Below, piece by piece: positions 58,901 through 64,000 of a stretch of 64,000 nucleotides of DNA. Each line of letters begins with the position of its first letter. The first letter of the stretch is position 1. The stretch is taken from contig JADJYE010000030.1 in assembly GCA_016719945.1 (NCBI GenBank), positions 1 through 64,000 on the forward strand, written 5' to 3'. A program made the translations under genes and the position numbers. This stretch comes from Polyangiaceae bacterium (GTDB lineage: Bacteria; Myxococcota_A; Polyangia; Polyangiales; Polyangiaceae). A model generated the notes under the pieces. The model did no database searches and was not told where the DNA came from. It saw nothing but the letters and a program-made list of their open reading frames with translations.

Positions 58901-60412
58901 TCAGGGGTGGTCGTGGCTGGCCGCCTCGGCCTCGTGGACCATGAGGTCCGCCATCATCCCGCGCTCACCGTGCTCGGCGATGTGGCAGTGGACCATCCAC
59001 ATGCCAGGGTTCTCGAAGTACGCGAGGATGGTCGCCGTCTCGGTGCCGCGCACGTGCACGGTGTCGCGCAGGCCAGGCTCGAAGACGGGGCGCCCGTCGC
59101 GGGCGATGATCTGAAAGAACTGCCCGTGCACATGGAACGGGTGGGCCGGGCTGACGTCGCTGCTCAGGGTGATGGCGACCGGCACGCCCTGGGTGAACTC
59201 GCCGATCATGGCGTGGTCCATCGGCCCGCCCTCGCCGACGATCAGCGCCTTGCCGTCGATGGTGAAGCGCACGATGCCGAGCGTGACGCCCCCCGATAGC
59301 TCCCAGGTGTGCTCCTCGGCGGGCGTGACCGTCGCGTCGGGGTGGACGACCTCGGGGTAGACCGGCTCCTCGGTGACGACCTCTCCTTCGACGGCGGCGA
59401 CGACCAGGTCGAACGGCGCCTCGACCACCTCGTTGTTCTCGTCGAGCACGAGGATGAGAGCCTGCAGGCGGACCTCGCTGGCCTCGGCGCGCGGGCGGAC
59501 CTCGAGGTCATAGCGCTGGCCCGGAGCGATCTCGACGCGCTAGAGCTCGAAGGGCTCGGGCAGCAGGCCGCCGTCGGTGGAGATGACGCGGACGTCGGCC
59601 CCCTCGACCTGGAGGCCATAGGCGAGCGAGTTGTGGGAGGAGACGACGCGCCAGCGCTCGATGGCGCCGCTCGGGATCGCCAGCTCGTTCGGCTCGCCGC
59701 GGCCGTTCACGAGCAGGGTGTTGCCGACGCGCCCCATCCCCACGTCCGGGCCGCTGTTGTTGAAGGCGGCGACCTGGTTGTCCTCGGTGAGGCGGATGTC
59801 GTCGGCGACGAAGATGCGCTCGGCGCTGAAATGGGGGAACGCGTCCTCGTGGACGACGATCGCTCCGTACAGGCCACGCTCGAGCTGCTCGATCTGCTCG
59901 AAGTGGGTGTGGTACCAAAACGTGCCGGCGTCGGGGACGACGAAGTCATAGGTGAACGTCTCGCCCGGCTGGACCGGGTCTTGGATCATCGGCGAGCCGT
60001 CCATTTGGTCGCTGATCCGCAGCCCGTGCCAGTGGATGACCGTCGGCTCGTCGAGCTCGTTCGTGAAATGGACGATGACCTGGTCGCCCACCCGCGCGTG
60101 GAGCAGCGGCCCGGGGAGCTGATCGTTGTAGGCCAGCACCGTCGTCTGCTCGCCGTCGACGATGGCCCACGAGCTCTGCCGAGCCACGAGCTCGACCTCG
60201 ACCACGCGAGGGTCGTCGTTCAGGTCCTCGAAGGCAAGGGCGCCGAGCACGTCGGGGAGCGGCTCGAGCACCTCGGGCGCTCCGCCCGCTCCACCTTCGC
60301 CGCCGGCGCCGCCGGCGCCCCCCGCGGGCGCCGTGTCGTCGCCACAAGCGGCGAGGGCGGTCGACAGGGCGATGAGCGAGCGAGCGGCGAGAGCGTGGGG
60401 GATCCGTGCCAT
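58901..60412 (-). pseudogene. Multicopper oxidase split by an in-frame amber codon
   Basis: The frame from 60412 starts MARIPHALAARSLIALSTALAACGDD (lipoprotein signal) with a Gly-rich linker. It contains the first copper motifs VIHWHGLR and WYHTHFEQ. A TAG at 59540-59542, after PEPFEL, interrupts it. The same frame then continues unbroken with RVEIAPGQRYDLEV to HPFHVHGQFF and HCHIAEHGERGM, the type 1 and trinuclear copper ligands. Joined, about 503 residues form a complete laccase-like oxidase. A true nonsense mutation, a sequencing error or readthrough are possible. Confidence 0.85.
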
Positions 60413-60477
60413 GGCGCAGGCGCGGCCTTACTACGTCCGTCGGGGGATGGGGACGCTGCGCGGCCCTTGCCGCGGCG

Positions 60478-62487
60478 TCACCCGCCGTCGACGTCGCTCG
60501 GGCGGTCGTCGATCGCGTAGATGTCGTCGGCCCCTGGGATCGGCGCGGGCGCGGAAGGCGTCAGCGCCGGCTGCGTCGCCGCGGGAGCCTGCCCCAAGAG
60601 CGGGCCAGCCTTGCGGGTGTACACGACGAGCTGCTCGCCAGGCTTGAGATCGGCGTCGCGGGAGCGGTGGTTGATGCGCTCCATCATGCCGAGGGTCAGG
60701 CCGTGCTTCTTGGCGAGCGACTTCATGGTGTCGCCGGCCGCGACGGTGACCAGCGCCCGCGAGCGGCCGTTCTTCGACTCGAAGTGCTCGAAGAACGCGG
60801 GCGTGCCCGCGACCAGGACCTTCGCGTCGGCGGCTGACGTCACGCGCACGTCGGCGCTGGACGGGACGCTCGCGACGAACGCCTGCAGCACCATCTTGCC
60901 GTGCAGGTTCGCGCTGCGATCGATGTTGTTCCACTGAGCCAGATCGTCGGCTGTCACCCCGAGCACGCGGGCGACCTCGTCGAGCTTGTCGCCCCAGACG
61001 ACCTCGTAGAACACCTGCTTCTTGCCCGAGCCGGGCGCGGCGGACACGGCGGCGGGGACGACCGCGACGAGCGCGTCGGTCTGCGCGTTGGGCCCCTTGG
61101 CCTTCGGCACGAGCACCTTCGTGCCGGGCCGAGGCGGGACGGGGTCCTTGAGGTTGTTCAGCGCGCGGAGCTTCGACTCGGTGAGCCCGAAGCTCGCCGC
61201 GACGACCTCGAGGGACTCGCCCCAGCGCAGCGTGTACGTCGAGGTCTCGACCGTGGGCTCCTCTCGCGCTGGCTCCGCGGATTTCGCGGCAACGGGCCTG
61301 GCGGTCGGCTTGGCCTTCGCGCCGTTCGGGGCCGCGGCGACGCCCGCGCTCGGGCCGGTGCCGGGCGCGGTGGCCATGTCGAACGGCTCGGCCGGGTCCA
61401 GCTGGAGCTCCTGGAGGCCGAACGCCTCCTTGTTGCGGGCGACGAACGCGAGGGCCACGATCTTGGGGACGTAGAGCGCCGTCTCGTAGGGGATGCCCGC
61501 CTCGAGCCTGGACAGCTCCCAGAAGTCGTTCGTGTTGTATTTTCGGATCGACGTGAGCAGACCCCCGTGGCCCATGTTGTAGGCGGCCATCGCGAGCTCC
61601 CAGCGGCCGAACCGGCTGTGCAGGTCCTTCAGGAACCTGACGGCGGCCTCGGTGCTGCGGTGCGGATCGAGGCGCTCGTCGACGTGTTTGTCGACGCGCA
61701 GCCCGTACGCCTCGCCCGCCTTGGGCATGAACTGCCAGAGCCCGGCCGCGCCCGCGTGCGAGACGATGCGCGGGTTCATCGCGCTCTCTGCGAGGGCGAG
61801 GTAGACGAGATCTTCGGGCAGGCCCTTGCCCTTGAGCGCCTCACGGATCTTGCTGTCGTAGCGGCCCGATTTCTTCAGCAGCGCGGAGACGAAGCCCTTG
61901 CCGCGAGGGTTGTTCTTGAAATAGTCGAGGTAGCGGATGAGCCGGTCGTCCCATCTGAACGGGAGATCGGGCTTCTGCAGCTGGGTCATCCAGCGCAGGT
62001 CGAGATCGGCGGTCGACGGGTCGGTGGCGATCGCCGCCGGCGCGTCGGCCGGCGGCAGGCCCGTCGACACGACCTCGGGGGTCTTGGCCGCGGAGGCCTC
62101 GGGCTTCTGATCCCAGAACAGGACGTCTTCGACCTCGCGCAGCTCCTTGAGCTCGGGCGGGTCGTTGCCCTCGGTGATCGGTTGGCCTGCGATCGAGGTG
62201 CGCGCCTGGGGATCGGCGGGCTTCGGCGCGGAGCTCTTCGCCTTCGCAGCCTTCTTGCTCTCGTTGGGCTTCTTCGCGGGCTTGGGCGCGGCCTTCTTGG
62301 GAGCGGCCTTCTTGGGAGCGGCGCCCTTCGGCGCCTTCTGCGCCTGGTGTTTGCCCTTGCCTGCGGCGCGGCTCGCGCTGGGCGTCTTCGAGGCGGGCTC
62401 GGCCAGGGCGACGCCGGAGAACAACAAGGATGCTCCCCACACCCCGGCGACGAGCGCCGAAAGCAACCTCAGCCGGGGCCGACGCAT
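60478..62487 (-). CDS. MltD-like membrane-bound lytic transglycosylase with LysM domains
   Basis: A 669-residue protein. It has a signal peptide (ALVAGVWGASLLFSGVALA), then a Lys/Ala/Pro-rich low-complexity stretch (about 35-95). The SLT catalytic domain (about 195-330) has LALAESAMNPRIVSHAGAAG with the catalytic Glu, GLWQFMP and AMAAYNMGHGGL. Three LysM repeats follow (around 425, 505 and 600; for example YTLRWGESLEVVAASFGL). It cleaves peptidoglycan glycan strands in the periplasm. It lies 65 bp upstream of the multicopper oxidase gene on the same strand and is divergent from the radical SAM gene. Confidence 0.9.
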   Translation of the reverse strand: MRRPRLRLLSALVAGVWGASLLFSGVALAEPASKTPSASRAAGKGKHQAQKAPKGAAPKKAAPKKAAPKPAKKPNESKKAAKAKSSAPKPADPQARTSIAGQPITEGNDPPELKELREVEDVLFWDQKPEASAAKTPEVVSTGLPPADAPAAIATDPSTADLDLRWMTQLQKPDLPFRWDDRLIRYLDYFKNNPRGKGFVSALLKKSGRYDSKIREALKGKGLPEDLVYLALAESAMNPRIVSHAGAAGLWQFMPKAGEAYGLRVDKHVDERLDPHRSTEAAVRFLKDLHSRFGRWELAMAAYNMGHGGLLTSIRKYNTNDFWELSRLEAGIPYETALYVPKIVALAFVARNKEAFGLQELQLDPAEPFDMATAPGTGPSAGVAAAPNGAKAKPTARPVAAKSAEPAREEPTVETSTYTLRWGESLEVVAASFGLTESKLRALNNLKDPVPPRPGTKVLVPKAKGPNAQTDALVAVVPAAVSAAPGSGKKQVFYEVVWGDKLDEVARVLGVTADDLAQWNNIDRSANLHGKMVLQAFVASVPSSADVRVTSAADAKVLVAGTPAFFEHFESKNGRSRALVTVAAGDTMKSLAKKHGLTLGMMERINHRSRDADLKPGEQLVVYTRKAGPLLGQAPAATQPALTPSAPAPIPGADDIYAIDDRPSDVDGG

Positions 62488-62558
62488 GCCGGGGGTTTCG
62501 CACGCATGACGCGAAGGGTCAATAAGACGGCAAGAAAGCCCCCTGCTATGACACGCAC

Positions 62559-64000
62559 GTGTCCCTCGTCGCGCTCCGCAAGAACGCCCGCTCGGCCCCG
62601 CGAGATCTGCGGCGCTTCTTGCCCACGACGCGCGCGGAGATGGAGGCTCGCGGCTGGGACGCGCTCGACGTGCTGATCGTCAACGGTGACGCTTACGTCG
62701 ATCACCCGGCCTTCGGCGCCGCGCTGATCGGGCGCTTCCTGGAGAAGCGAGGGTTCAAGGTCGGCATCGTCTCGCAGCCCGATTGGCGCACCCCCGACGA
62801 CGTCTCGCGCATGGGCGCGCCTCGCCTCTTCGTCGGCATCACCGCGGGCAACCTCGACTCGATGCTCAACAAGCTCACCGCACAGAAGAAGGTGCGGGCG
62901 GACGATCAGTACTCTCCGGGCGGTCGCTCGGGCCTGCGGCCCAACCGAGCGACGATCGTGTATTCGAACCTCTGCCGGCAGGCGTTCGGCCCGAGCGTGC
63001 CGCTCGTGCTCGGCGGCATCGAGGCTTCGCTGCGCAGGCTCGCGCACTACGACTACTGGTCGGATCAGGTCCGGCGCAGCGTGCTGCTCGACGCCAAGGC
63101 GGATCTGCTCATCTTCGGGATGGGCGAGCGCCCCGTGTGGGAGGTCGCCGATCGGCTCCGGGCCGGCGACACGATCGACGAGCTGCGGGACGTCCGCGGG
63201 ACCGCGCACGTGCTCAACAAGGGCCGCTGGGAGGGCCTGCCGCGGTCGCGGTTCGTGGGCGACGGCAAGGTCGTCTTCCTGCCGTCGTACGAGGAGGCGC
63301 GCGCAGACAAGGTGGCCTTCGCCGAGATGAGCCGCGCGTTCCAGTACGAGACGAGCCCAGGCAACGGTCGCCCGCTCGTGCAGCCGCACGGCGAGCAGGC
63401 GGTGTACTTCAACCCGCCTGCGATTCCGCTCGAGACGGCGCTGATGGACGAGCTCTACGACCTGCCCTTCGCGCGCAGCGCGCACTGGTCGTACGAGGAG
63501 GTCATCCCCGCGTTCGAGACCGTGAAGCACTCGATCGTCACGATGCGCGGCTGCTTCGGCGGGTGCACCTTCTGCTCCATCACCGAGCACGAGGGGCGGG
63601 TCATCCAGTCGCGCTCGGCCGAGAGCGTCTTGCGCGAGGTGCGCGCCCTGCGCCGCATGGGCGACTTCTCGGGGTCGTCACGGATCTCGGCGGGCCGACC
63701 GCGAACATGTACCAGATGAAGTGCAAGAGCGAGGCGATCGAGAGAAGCTGTCGGCGCCTCTCCTGCGTGCACCCCGAGGTCTGCGAGAACTTGAACGCCG
63801 ACCACGGGCCGCTGCTCGACCTCATGAGCCGCGTCCGCCGCGAGCCTGGGGTGAAGAAGGTCTTCCTCGCTTCCGGCGTCCGCTACGACCTCGCCGAGAA
63901 GAGCCCCGCGTTCATCGAGGCCCTCGCCCGTCACCACACCGGCGGGCAGCTCTCGGTCGCGCCCGAGCACAGCAAGAAGGAGGTGCTCGACAAGATGAAG
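62559..64000 (+). CDS. ygiQ: YgiQ-family radical SAM protein, runs off the window, frameshift near 63672
   Basis: A GTG start (MSLVALRKNARSAP). The N-terminal UPF0313 region has DVLIVNGDAYVDHPAFG and PLVLGGIEASLRRLAHYDYW. The radical SAM cluster motif is CFGGCTFC near residue 330. After GDFSG the frame breaks: one G is missing from a G run at about 63672. The next frame continues with TDLGGPTANMYQMKC, VHPEVCENLN and SVAPEHSKKEVLDKMK to the window end. YgiQ proteins are usually intact housekeeping-like genes, so a homopolymer sequencing error is likely. Confidence 0.88.

Overview
The window looks like part of a high-GC myxobacterial chromosome (Myxococcota, probably Polyangiales- or Nannocystales-like). 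This is inferred from strong C/G third-position bias, lipoproteins with Gly-rich linkers, a bacterial Ser/Thr kinase with a C-terminal membrane helix, an FHA/sigma-54 regulator, and paired DUF1592/DUF1552 exported proteins. No rRNA or tRNA gene was seen.

Bases 1-46457 are an accessory island: a same-strand array of 5'-truncated RHS genes, each with its own variable C-terminal toxin tip and a small downstream immunity gene. Seven spacer cassettes separate them. Each has a class A (inverted-repeat) or class B spacer, alternating A-B-A-B-A-B-A, then a minus-strand DUF559 endonuclease gene, then a conserved leader ending in GTGGGGGCATCATCA. The RHS core is fused to that leader exactly at a YD-repeat boundary, at a different repeat in different cassettes. 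Recognisable tips include an IS66-interrupted small toxin, a Tox-REase-3-like tip with an Imm7-like partner, papain-fold tips, a CdiA-like PD-(D/E)XK nuclease, an HExxH putative metallopeptidase, a His-rich tip and two further unassigned tips. The seventh cassette is empty and abuts the DUF1552 stop codon.

The second RHS gene (10251 to 28200) is interrupted by two tandem copies of an 8.0-8.2 kb element (10801-18999 and 19000-26985). Each copy starts with a 95-bp direct repeat lying in RHS coding sequence. Each then carries an in-frame papain-fold tip, its immunity gene, a ParE/antitoxin pair, an XRE regulator beside a perfect palindrome, a CHC2-Toprim primase/ATPase, a XerC/D-like tyrosine recombinase and a second toxin-antitoxin pair. 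The displaced resident tip and its immunity gene follow the third direct repeat. The layout suggests an integrative element that targets the RHS core/tip junction and swaps in its own toxin-immunity module.

Two insertion sequences have exact 8-bp target duplications: an IS66-type element in the first toxin tip and an ISKra4-type element in the first class A spacer.

Bases 46458-64000 are ordinary chromosome: a DUF1592-DUF1552 pair on the minus strand; a divergent plus-strand run of sigma-54 regulator, kinase, signal-peptide protein and lipoprotein; a second DUF1592-DUF1552 pair plus a beta-propeller-like lipoprotein; a multicopper oxidase split by an amber codon; an MltD-like LysM lytic transglycosylase; and a YgiQ-type radical SAM gene running off the window. 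Many single-base frameshifts fall in G/C homopolymers, including in YgiQ, so some broken genes may be sequencing errors rather than real decay.
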